Assembly (NCBI GenBank): GCA_035541775.1
Contig: DATKMP010000272.1
Coordinates: forward strand, 1-8,791
DNA from: DATKMP01 sp035541775
Lineage (GTDB): Bacteria; Bacteroidota; Ignavibacteria; UBA10030
DNA: 8,791 nt
Direction of reading: 5' to 3'
A model generated the notes under the pieces. The model was not told the DNA's origin. It saw only the letters and a list, made by a program, of their open reading frames with translations, and did no database searches. Made by a program: the position numbers and the translations under genes. Positions 1-5,312 of the stretch are shown here, in pieces; the stretch's first letter is position 1, and each line of letters starts with the position of its first letter.

Positions 1-266
1 ACGAGAAGCTTGGCTTTCATGCCGACTTGCGCGACTACGGCATCGGCGCACAAATTTTACGCGATCTCAACGTCGGGAAAATGCGACTGATGACGAACAA
101 TCCGAAAAAAATTATTGGCTTGAACGGTTACGGATTGGAAGTCGTCGAACGTGTGCCCATCGAAATTCATCCGAACAAATACAATGAAAAATATTTACGT
201 GTGAAACGAGACAAGATGGGCCATCTGATTTTAAACGGTGCGCCGCCAGCAAAAAAATCTTCGTAA
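1..266 (+). CDS. ribBA: GTP cyclohydrolase II domain, C-terminal end (ribA/ribBA type), 5' partial
   Basis: The gene enters from the left edge, with its first whole codon at position 3, and ends at TAA 264-266; about 87 residues are visible. They match the C-terminal end of GTP cyclohydrolase II, which opens GTP to 2,5-diamino-6-ribosylamino-4-pyrimidinone 5'-phosphate in the first step of riboflavin synthesis. Family landmarks visible are the DLRDYGIGAQIL stretch, the TNNPKK motif, the GLEVVERVPIEI segment, and a KRDKMGHL end followed by a short Lys/Ser-rich tail. The DYGIGAQIL form is typical of bifunctional RibBA proteins that also carry DHBP synthase at the N terminus. That half lies outside the window, so a stand-alone RibA cannot be excluded. 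The protein is cytosolic. A strong hairpin with a T-run follows 55 bases after the stop. Confidence 0.9.
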   Translation, partial: EKLGFHADLRDYGIGAQILRDLNVGKMRLMTNNPKKIIGLNGYGLEVVERVPIEIHPNKYNEKYLRVKRDKMGHLILNGAPPAKKSS

Positions 267-280
267 GATAAAAAATCTTC

Positions 281-307
281 TTGCGTCTCACTGTAAAATG
301 ATATACT
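281..307 (+). promoter_or_regulatory. possible sigma-70-type promoter in the ribBA-greA gap
   Basis: TTGCGT (281-286) could be a weak -35 box, and TATACT (302-307) is a good -10 box (5 of 6 to consensus). The spacer is 15 bases, shorter than the ideal 17. A start near 314 would give a greA leader of about 100 bases containing both downstream hairpins. If the organism uses a Bacteroidetes-type sigma factor, this consensus may not apply. Confidence 0.35.
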
Positions 308-320
308 TTTTACACAGAAG

Positions 321-355
321 ATAGCCACCATCGAAAGATGATGGCTATTGTTTTT
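321..355 (+). terminator. intrinsic terminator-like hairpin after ribBA
   Basis: Arms 321-332 and 337-348 pair over 12 positions with a single A/C mismatch and close on a GAAA (GNRA) tetraloop. TG and a run of five T follow (351-355). It is well placed to end ribBA transcription. Because a promoter-like sequence lies just upstream, it may also act within the greA leader. Confidence 0.75.
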
Positions 356-362
356 GAATACA

Positions 363-397
363 CCCTTCAGCAGTTGATAGCTGGAGGGATTTTTTTT
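363..397 (+). terminator. second terminator-like hairpin directly before the greA ribosome-binding site
   Basis: Arms 363-371 and 380-388 form a 9-bp stem with one G-U pair and an 8-base loop, followed by A and a run of eight T (390-397). The Shine-Dalgarno sequence of greA starts only four bases later. Any transcript reaching greA from upstream must read through it, so an attenuator role is plausible. The structure is read directly from the sequence; the regulatory role is inference. Confidence 0.7.
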
Positions 398-413
398 CAA
401 TGAGGTTTACATT

Positions 414-896
414 ATGAGCGAATCAAACGGAAAAGTGTACTTGACACGCGAAAAACTGATCGAGATCGAAAATGAACTAAAGGAGTTGAAGTCGAACGGA
501 CGCGCTGATATGGCATCAAAGATTGCTGAGGCGCGCGGGTACGGCGACTTGAGTGAAAATGCGGAGTACGATGCAGCAAAAGAAGCGCAGGGCCATTTGG
601 AAATCCGCATCGCCAAATTGGAAGAAACACTTTCCCGCGCTGTGATGTTAGATACCTCGACACTGCCTACAGACAAAGTGTACATTCTTTCGCTCGTCAC
701 GTTAGAAGATCAAAAGACGAAAAAGTCAATCGACTATCGTCTCGTTGCTCCGGAAGAAGCCGATTTCGAAAAAAACAAAATTTCGGTAACGTCGCCCATC
801 GGCAAAGGACTGCTGGGGAAGAAGAAGGGGGAAAAAGTACAGATCAAAGTTCCTGCAGGAATGTTGGAATATAAAATTCTTGAAATTGGCCGTTAA
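414..896 (+). CDS. greA: transcription elongation factor GreA
   Basis: This 160-aa protein has the usual GreA length (E. coli 158). GreA enters the secondary channel of backtracked RNA polymerase and stimulates cleavage of the extruded RNA 3' end so that elongation resumes. Residues about 8-80 form the N-terminal coiled coil. Its tip carries GDLSENAEYDAAKEAQ with the acidic pair D45 and E48, equivalent to E. coli D41 and E44, which help hold the catalytic magnesium. Residues about 85-160 form the FKBP-like C-terminal domain, with the SPIGKGLLGKKKGE segment and the closing LEYKILEI strand. The ATG at 414 is supported by TGAGG at 401-405, eight bases upstream. The gene is followed after 17 bases by the CYTH gene and may be co-transcribed with it. 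A terminator-like hairpin just before the start suggests control by attenuation. GreB is a less likely reading. Confidence 0.95.
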   Translation: MSESNGKVYLTREKLIEIENELKELKSNGRADMASKIAEARGYGDLSENAEYDAAKEAQGHLEIRIAKLEETLSRAVMLDTSTLPTDKVYILSLVTLEDQKTKKSIDYRLVAPEEADFEKNKISVTSPIGKGLLGKKKGEKVQIKVPAGMLEYKILEIGR

Positions 897-913
897 GTAT
901 TCCGCATTGATTC

Positions 914-1435
914 ATGCCGCAAAATTTAGAGCTTAAGGTTCCTATCGCATCGCTTGCTGCCGCGGAACGTATCGCTCATCGTCTGGGTGCGCAATATGCC
1001 GCAACGCTTCATCAAAAGGACACTTATTATAATGTCAAGTCCGGTCGATTGAAACTGAGGGAAATTCTGGATGACCATGCCGAGTTGATTTATTATCGGC
1101 GCCCTAATATCTGCGGCGGAAAATATTCTCAATATACAATTCTTTCTATCGATGATCCGAAAACAATTCACGATATATTGATGGGTGCGCTCGGGACTTT
1201 GGTTGTTGTGCAAAAAAAACGCCGGTTATATCTTTTTGACAATGCCCGTATTCATTTGGACCATGTGAAAGAACTCGGAACGTTTCTTGAGTTTGAAGTA
1301 GTAATAGAGCATGGAAAACCCCAGGCACGGGCATTGTTCCAGCAGTTATGCAAAGCATTTTGTATTCAGCACACTGAGAGTTTGCAATATTCGTACTGTG
1401 ATTTATTGCTACAAGCGAAGAAGAAAAAAAATTGA
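914..1435 (+). CDS. CYTH-domain protein (class IV adenylate cyclase-like/triphosphate tunnel metalloenzyme)
   Basis: This 173-aa cytosolic protein spans one CYTH domain. The fold is an eight-stranded tunnel that binds triphosphates and divalent metal. Visible family signatures are an N-terminal NLELKV strand (an N-x-E-x-K form of the classic E-x-E-x-K metal/phosphate motif, residues 4-8), DTYYNVKSGRLKLRE (residues about 37-51), ELIYYRRP (about 56-63), KKRRLYLFDNARIHLDHV (about 99-116) and LGTFLEFEVVI near residue 120. Relatives are often named class IV adenylate cyclase (CyaB-like), but the family also holds thiamine-triphosphatases and tripolyphosphatases, so the reaction is not settled here. 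The ATG at 914 has no clear Shine-Dalgarno; close spacing behind greA suggests read-through translation or coupling. The C terminus ends in a Lys-rich tail. The family call is secure; the substrate is unknown. Confidence 0.85.
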   Translation: MPQNLELKVPIASLAAAERIAHRLGAQYAATLHQKDTYYNVKSGRLKLREILDDHAELIYYRRPNICGGKYSQYTILSIDDPKTIHDILMGALGTLVVVQKKRRLYLFDNARIHLDHVKELGTFLEFEVVIEHGKPQARALFQQLCKAFCIQHTESLQYSYCDLLLQAKKKKN

Positions 1436-1457
1436 TGCTGCAGATGTGAAAAAGCTC

Positions 1458-1486
1458 TTGCACACTCGAAAGGTTTTTAATATATT
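1458..1486 (+). promoter_or_regulatory. probable promoter of the tRNA-Gly gene
   Basis: TTGCAC (1458-1463) and TATATT (1481-1486, 5 of 6 to the -10 consensus) are separated by exactly 17 bases. The predicted start, near 1493, is about six bases before the mature 5' end of tRNA-Gly, a spacing usual for tRNA genes. The -35 box is weak (TTG conserved only). Confidence 0.45.
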
Positions 1487-1498
1487 GTAATACGATAT

Positions 1499-1571
1499 GC
1501 GGGAGTAGCTCAGTTGGTAGAGCGCAACCTTGCCAAGGTTGAGGTCGCGGGTTCGAGACCCGTTTCCCGCT
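1499..1571 (+). tRNA. tRNA-Gly (anticodon GCC)
   Basis: A complete 73-base cloverleaf is present. The acceptor stem is 1499-1505 with 1564-1570 (one terminal G-U), the D stem 1508-1511 with 1520-1523, and the anticodon stem 1525-1529 with 1537-1541. The anticodon GCC is at 1532-1534. The T stem is 1547-1551 with 1559-1563, around a TTCGAGA loop. The discriminator base is U at 1571 and CCA is not encoded (CAA follows). It reads GGC/GGU glycine codons. It is the first member of a Gly-Cys-Leu cluster with a probable promoter directly upstream and a terminator-like hairpin 12 bases downstream. Confidence 0.97.
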
Positions 1572-1582
1572 CAAGATGAAAG

Positions 1583-1618
1583 CCCTGCTGCCGTTACTGA
1601 AAAGGTAGCGGGGTTTTT
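1583..1618 (+). terminator. intrinsic terminator-like hairpin after tRNA-Gly
   Basis: Arms 1583-1592 and 1604-1613 make a 10-bp GC-rich stem with two G-U pairs and an 11-base loop, followed by five T (1614-1618). The A-rich bases before the stem can pair with the T-run, so it could also work from the other strand. It would separate tRNA-Gly from tRNA-Cys. Confidence 0.75.
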
Positions 1619-1632
1619 GTTGTTTAGTTCTT

Positions 1633-1667
1633 CGAAGATAACACGTTAGGACGCATCTTCGTTTTTT
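1633..1667 (+). terminator. second terminator-like hairpin between tRNA-Gly and tRNA-Cys
   Basis: CGAAGAT (1633-1639) pairs perfectly with ATCTTCG (1655-1661) across a 15-base loop, and six T follow (1662-1667). The left arm overlaps an 8-base palindrome, CTTCGAAG (1630-1637), so an alternative fold exists. The T-run ends 17 bases before tRNA-Cys. Confidence 0.5.
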
Positions 1668-1684
1668 GAAATGATGGTTTTATT

Positions 1685-1759
1685 GGCGCCGTACCCAAGT
1701 GGTAAGGGAGAAGTCTGCAAAACTTTTATGCAGCGGTTCGAATCCGCTCGGCGCCTCCA
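1685..1759 (+). tRNA. tRNA-Cys (anticodon GCA), CCA encoded
   Basis: The full cloverleaf has a perfect 7-bp acceptor stem (1685-1691 with 1749-1755), a 3-bp D stem (1694-1696 with 1706-1708) and an anticodon stem 1710-1714 with 1722-1726. The anticodon GCA is at 1717-1719. The T stem is 1732-1736 with 1744-1748 around TTCGAAT. U73 (1756) is the expected cysteine identity discriminator, and CCA (1757-1759) is encoded, unlike in the neighbouring tRNA-Gly. I see no convincing promoter in the 17 bases between the preceding T-run and the gene, so it may depend on read-through from the tRNA-Gly promoter. Confidence 0.96.
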
Positions 1760-1761
1760 AC

Positions 1762-1815
1762 GATTGTTGATGAAACATCGCTGATGGAGAAATTTCAAAT
1801 CGAACATCGACAATC
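1762..1815 (+). other. stem-loop between tRNA-Cys and the tRNA-Leu fragment
   Basis: GATTGTTGATG (1762-1772) pairs with CATCGACAATC (1805-1815) over 11 bp including one G-U, around a 32-base loop that itself holds small inverted repeats (CATC/GATG and GAAATTTC). No T-run follows, so it is not a normal terminator. It may be a processing or stabilising element of a tRNA precursor; that role is inference. Confidence 0.5.
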
Positions 1816-1835
1816 AATAATCTGCAATCATCCTT

Positions 1836-1874
1836 GCCGGGACGGCGGAATTGGTAGTCGCAAAGAACTTAAAA
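1836..1874 (+). pseudogene. truncated tRNA-Leu (UAA): 5' half only
   Basis: The sequence reads as a leucine tRNA from its 5' end: acceptor strand GCCGGGA (1836-1842), a D arm with GCGGAATTGGTAG, and an anticodon loop CTTAAAA (1868-1874) with anticodon UAA at 1870-1872. Homology stops at the 3' edge of the loop. The 3' anticodon strand, the long variable arm, the T arm and an acceptor partner (TCCCGGC) are all missing downstream. Two nearly universal bases are also altered: position 8 is C instead of U (1843), and the A before the second D-stem strand (A21) is T (1858). Gly-Cys-Leu(UAA) is the order of glyW-cysT-leuZ in E. coli, which supports the identity. TTA codons are common in the nearby genes, so a working copy should exist elsewhere. 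It cannot be functional as it stands. Confidence 0.75.
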
Positions 1875-2280
1875 GACTAAAATGTTCCAGTAGTCTCTCT
1901 AAAATCCACAAAAATTAACAATCTGCACCAACCTGCACCAAGCCATTTAAGTTTCTCAAGCAAATTCTTTACTTCCGTACGACTTTTTGCAGGGTTTTTA
2001 CGGTCCTTATCCATATTGACGATGTCGCTTCCTATGTGCGAAATGAAATATTCCATGGAACAGATGAAAGTGTTCGGAACTTGACATATTAGATGACAGT
2101 TCTTACACTTTAGCTTGTATTTTTTGGGGTTTTCTTTTTGGGACTGGGTCACAGAACCGGACGGAGTTTTTTGTTACACGTTCTTCAAAGGAACGGGAAG
2201 GAAGCGAGGGTGTAGATTTCACATGTGTGCGAATGACATCGGTAAACATGGTGGATGTAATATTTGTATGAAAAATATAT
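1875..2280. other. gene-poor AT-rich stretch after the broken tRNA-Leu
   Basis: About 400 bases hold no gene I can support. By eye the stretch is richer in A+T than its flanks. It begins exactly where tRNA-Leu homology ends, with a small inverted repeat (AGACTA 1874-1879 with TAGTCT 1891-1896), and contains a tandem 10-base repeat at 1923-1942. The longest frame is on the minus strand (2152 to 1877, 91 codons). It opens with GTG, has no Shine-Dalgarno and contains a CKNC pair, but matches no family I recognise. Its stop lies three bases from the tRNA break. The stretch may be what is left of an integrated or deleted element; that is inference. Confidence 0.4.
1923..1942. repeat. tandem 10-base direct repeat
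   Basis: CTGCACCAAC (1923-1932) is followed directly by CTGCACCAAG (1933-1942), nine of ten bases being identical. It lies about 50 bases from the tRNA-Leu break. Short direct repeats near att sites can be integrase arm-binding sites, but two copies are too few to claim this. Confidence 0.5.
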
Positions 2281-2541
2281 TTAGATTCGGATATCGATCA
2301 TAGTGTGAGATGCTGCCTCGGGATTTTGTTGAACAGGCGATTCTTCTTTAGATTTGTGATGTTGTTTGTTCTTTTTGCTGTTCTGCTGAGAATACTGGTC
2401 CACTGCCTGAACCACCGAAGTAGTTTTGGAGGTAAGAGCTATATGCAATTTATCCAGAAATTTTTCCCGTGTTAATCGATGGGCTTCGACAACCACCGGC
2501 TTCATCAACTGATACTGCAAAGATTTATTGTGAACGCGCAT
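2281..2541 (-). CDS. small hypothetical protein (86 aa), divergent from the efflux operon
   Basis: I do not recognise this protein. Reality of the gene is supported by an ATG at 2541 with a strong Shine-Dalgarno, AAAGGAG (minus strand, 2557-2551), nine bases upstream; this is the best ribosome-binding site in the window. The first half (residues about 14-47) looks helical, with LTREKFLDKLHIALTSK and VVQAVDQY. Residues about 48-75 are very polar, rich in Gln, Lys, Ser and His, and probably disordered. The end is a short hydrophobic motif, MIDIRI. No signal peptide, membrane segment or recognisable helix-turn-helix is seen, so nothing marks it as the regulator of the divergent pump genes. Such a bipartite layout could suit a small adaptor or chaperone-like protein, but that is a guess. 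Confidence 0.55.
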   Translation of the reverse strand: MRVHNKSLQYQLMKPVVVEAHRLTREKFLDKLHIALTSKTTSVVQAVDQYSQQNSKKNKQHHKSKEESPVQQNPEAASHTMIDIRI

Positions 2542-2562
2542 TCTCCAATACTCCTTTTGCCT

Positions 2563-2592
2563 CTTATATGAATTATCGGCATGTTGTTACAA
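2563..2592 (-). promoter_or_regulatory. possible promoter elements for the 86-aa gene
   Basis: On the minus strand TTGTAA (2592-2587) and TATAAG (2568-2563) lie 18 bases apart. The resulting start near 2556 would fall inside the Shine-Dalgarno, which counts against this pair. GATAAT (2577-2572) is a better placed -10 box but has only a poor -35 partner. Confidence 0.25.
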
Positions 2593-2723
2593 AACTTTAA
2601 TTCACTTCACGTACATTATTTTTTAAGAAACAAATATTCACTTGCAACGTTTATCAATTACTATCGAAAGTATGTGAAAAGGTATTGGTGTCTAATTTTG
2701 AAGAAAGATTTCATAGCAACAAA

Positions 2724-4079
2724 ATGAAGAAACGAATCAGGTTTTTAGTTTTCATTGCCATTTGTATTACAGTACCGGTTTTTTTATATTCACAAGTATC
2801 GGTTCCGAACGATTCAATCTCCGTCTATACAATAGACCAGTGCATCCACTATGCCATGGATCATCATCCGGGATTGAATCAGGCATATCTGAATAGCAGG
2901 ATCGTTAGCACAACGAATGCTATTAACTTATCGGGCTGGCTTCCCCAAGTAAATGTGATCGGAAACGGCTTACACTATATTCAGTTGCCGACGACGCTGA
3001 CAGCAAACTCTGCCAATCCCGGCGGCACTCTCATAGCGACCAAAACGGGAATTGTTAATACCGTTACTCCGCAACTGTCAGTTTCGGAGACGATTTTTAG
3101 TCCTCAATTACTCTTTGCAGCGACAACAGCACATTTATATTCCCGCCAGGCATCGGAAAACATCGACAGTTCAAAAATCTTTATTGTTACTGCTGTGAGC
3201 AAATCTTTTTATAATTTGTTATTCACGCTTGAACAAATCACGGTTTTACAAGAAGACACGGCGCGTTTAAGTCAAAATGTCAACGATGCATATAATCAAT
3301 ATGTCGGCGGTATTGTCGATGAAACAGATTATCAGCAAGCGATGATTACGTTGAACAATTCGAAGGCGCAGCTGCGGCAGCAGATCGAAAATGTAGCTCC
3401 GGAATATGCATCCCTGAAACAATTGATGGGGTATCCTCCGGAAAAACAATTCAATGTTGTGTTCGATACATTGCAGATGGAACATGAAATTGCGTTCGAT
3501 ACGACACAACCGTTGCTCTATGAGAATCGGATTGAGTACCGGCAGCTTCAAACCGCAAAAGACATTCTGCACCATCAAACGTTATCCAATGTATTTTCTT
3601 TTTTCCCGACAATATCGGCTGTCTATAGTTACAATTACGAATATGAAACCGACGCTTCGTCGGATTATTTTAAAAATGTTTATCCATATTCGTATGTCGG
3701 GTTGTCGCTCAATTTTCCTATCTTCACAGGATTTTCCCGCATCGAAAATTTACATAGATCGAAGCTGCAAGAAGAGATTGCCGATTGGTCGGAAGTCAAT
3801 TTGAAAGCGCAATTGTATACCGAATATACCTTGGCGCTAGCAAACTATAAAAGCAATTTGAGCAACTGGCAATTGATGAACGATAATCAAGAGCGGGCAA
3901 AAAATGTGTATCGCGTCGTTTCGCTTCAGTACAAACAGGGAGTGGTGCCGTACCTCAATATTATCGTCGCGGAATCGAATTTAATTACAGCAGAAATAGG
4001 TTCTCTCGATGCGCTGTTTCAACTTCTCTCAAGCAAAATCGATTTAGAGAAAGCGCTCGGGAAAATTTCCTATCCTTAA
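2724..4079 (+). CDS. TolC-family outer-membrane efflux channel
   Basis: The protein is 451 aa when started at ATG 2724. TolC-family proteins form trimeric beta-barrel plus alpha-barrel tunnels that carry substrates from RND or other pumps across the outer membrane. I chose this start because it gives a clean signal peptide: MKKR, a hydrophobic core to about residue 22, then YSQ before the mature chain. An upstream in-frame TTG (2685) would add 13 charged or polar residues ahead of it. The two outer-membrane efflux repeats are visible. The first begins with YTIDQCIHYAMDHHPGLNQA (about residues 35-54), the second with YENRIEYRQLQTAKD (about 265-279). The QYVGGIVDETDYQQA and QYKQGVVPYLNIIVAES segments are the characteristic helix turns of each half. 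The gene leads the operon; the adaptor gene follows after 21 bases. Its Shine-Dalgarno is weak. Confidence 0.92.
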   Translation: MKKRIRFLVFIAICITVPVFLYSQVSVPNDSISVYTIDQCIHYAMDHHPGLNQAYLNSRIVSTTNAINLSGWLPQVNVIGNGLHYIQLPTTLTANSANPGGTLIATKTGIVNTVTPQLSVSETIFSPQLLFAATTAHLYSRQASENIDSSKIFIVTAVSKSFYNLLFTLEQITVLQEDTARLSQNVNDAYNQYVGGIVDETDYQQAMITLNNSKAQLRQQIENVAPEYASLKQLMGYPPEKQFNVVFDTLQMEHEIAFDTTQPLLYENRIEYRQLQTAKDILHHQTLSNVFSFFPTISAVYSYNYEYETDASSDYFKNVYPYSYVGLSLNFPIFTGFSRIENLHRSKLQEEIADWSEVNLKAQLYTEYTLALANYKSNLSNWQLMNDNQERAKNVYRVVSLQYKQGVVPYLNIIVAESNLITAEIGSLDALFQLLSSKIDLEKALGKISYP

Positions 4080-4100
4080 CGTCACGGAACGGACAGAATT

Positions 4101-5273
4101 ATGCAGAGAATAGTTAAAGCAATTTTCATTTTCACGAGTGTATTTCTTTTTTCATGTAGACAGGGTCCTCCACCGTCGTCGAATATTATTTCGGTGAATA
4201 TCATGCCCGTCAAGATGCAGCGCGTGACGTACTATGACCGGTACACAGCAACGACTGTGGCGTTAAATCAAGTCAACATTCTTCCGGAAGTGCAAGGATA
4301 TATTACCGGAATATTTTTTACGGAAGGCACCCATGTTGTCAAAGGGCAAACGTTGTTTGAAATCGATAAGCGGATTTACGAAGACAACTATAATACTGCC
4401 GCCGCCAATCTGAAAGTTGCGGAAGGAAATTTAAAGCAAGCTCAACAGGATGCAGACCGGTATGAGTATTTGAATAAAAATAATGCCGTCGCAAAACAGT
4501 TGTACGATCATGCGATGATCGCGCTGGAAAATGCGCAGCACGCATACAGTTCTGCCGAAGCGCTGTTAAAAACTGCCGAGACGAATTTAAATTATTCCAC
4601 CATCAAGGCGCCGTTCGCAGGAACGATTGGATTCAGTCAGGTGAAGCTTGGCGATTTAGTGAACGCCGGCCAGACGGTTCTCATCACGCTTTCGTCCGAC
4701 AATCCGATGGGCGTCGATTTCTTTATCAATGAAAAGCAATTGTCGTATTTCGAAAAGCTTCAGAAAGAAGGCAGACATAGTATTGATTCTTTGTTCACAC
4801 TGATTCTTCCCGACAACACGCTCTATCCAATTATTGGCAGCATTTCAGTTATCGATCGTGCGGTCAATCCTCAAACGGGTTCCATCCGCATACGATTAGT
4901 ATTTTCCAATCCTCTATTAAATCTTCGTGCGGGAATGAGTTGTGTTGTGAGAGTACATAATCAGGAACAAACGCCGCAAGTGGTTATTCCCAACAAAGCA
5001 GTCGTTGAAGAAATGGGAGAATATTTTGTCTACACGGTGAAAGATTCTGCGATCTCAACATCGGATGGATCGACAGTCACCAATACATTTGCATTTCAAA
5101 AGCGAGTTCGCCTCGGAGAAACAGTCGGGCCTAATATTATTATTTCCAGCGGGATTGATGAAGGAGATAAAATTGTCGTTGACGGTGTTCAATCGCTTCA
5201 TAATGGTTCACAAGTTACCGCGGCAGACAGGCGATCCAAAGGGCAGACGGGTAAGGACTCGGGTTCAAAATAA
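4101..5273 (+). CDS. RND efflux periplasmic adaptor (membrane-fusion protein), lipoprotein
   Basis: This 390-aa protein of the AcrA/MexA type links an inner-membrane RND pump to an outer-membrane channel. A lipoprotein signal is clear: a short basic start, a hydrophobic stretch, and lipobox LFSC with the acylated Cys at residue 19, so the mature protein should be anchored in the inner membrane by lipid. The order of parts is: lipoyl half 1 (about 56-89, VNILPEVQGYITGIFFTEGT), alpha-helical hairpin (about 92-165, with LKVAEGNLKQAQQDADRYE), lipoyl half 2 (about 166-199, TIKAPFAGTIGFSQVKLGD), beta-barrel (about 203-300, including NPQTGSIRIRLVFSNP and LRAGMSCVVRV), and membrane-proximal domain (about 300-375). 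The Lys/Gly/Ser-rich tail after residue 375 is probably disordered. It sits between the channel gene (21 bases upstream) and the pump gene (39 bases downstream). Confidence 0.93.
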   Translation: MQRIVKAIFIFTSVFLFSCRQGPPPSSNIISVNIMPVKMQRVTYYDRYTATTVALNQVNILPEVQGYITGIFFTEGTHVVKGQTLFEIDKRIYEDNYNTAAANLKVAEGNLKQAQQDADRYEYLNKNNAVAKQLYDHAMIALENAQHAYSSAEALLKTAETNLNYSTIKAPFAGTIGFSQVKLGDLVNAGQTVLITLSSDNPMGVDFFINEKQLSYFEKLQKEGRHSIDSLFTLILPDNTLYPIIGSISVIDRAVNPQTGSIRIRLVFSNPLLNLRAGMSCVVRVHNQEQTPQVVIPNKAVVEEMGEYFVYTVKDSAISTSDGSTVTNTFAFQKRVRLGETVGPNIIISSGIDEGDKIVVDGVQSLHNGSQVTAADRRSKGQTGKDSGSK

Positions 5274-5312
5274 AGTGCCGAAGTAAATGATTGCATTTTT
5301 TTATGATGAAGC

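Noticed and set aside
1877..2152. A 91-codon minus-strand frame with a CKNC pair, ending three bases from the tRNA-Leu break
   Set aside because: It starts with GTG, lacks a Shine-Dalgarno, has a stop shortly upstream and resembles no integrase, transposase or other family I know. It is kept only as part of the gene-poor region.
2115..2303. A 62-codon plus-strand frame starting with TTG
   Set aside because: No ribosome-binding site, odd composition (rich in Phe, Trp and Cys), and overlap with the end of the better supported minus-strand 86-aa gene.
2637..2664. Promoter for the efflux operon (TTCACT at 2637-2642 and TACTAT at 2659-2664, 16-base spacer)
   Set aside because: Each box matches consensus at only four of six positions and the region is AT-rich, so the match is not better than expected by chance.
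1870..2680. Group I intron inside tRNA-Leu(UAA), as known from cyanobacteria
   Set aside because: The break is near the usual intron site, but no 3' tRNA half (variable arm, T arm, TCCCGGC acceptor strand) occurs downstream before the coding region, and I could not find the conserved intron core pairings. The one TCCCGGC further on lies inside the TolC gene without a T arm.
2685..2723. Upstream TTG start for the TolC-family gene
   Set aside because: It would put 13 polar residues before a clean signal peptide, and an AAAAGG sequence sits too close to that TTG to serve as its ribosome-binding site.
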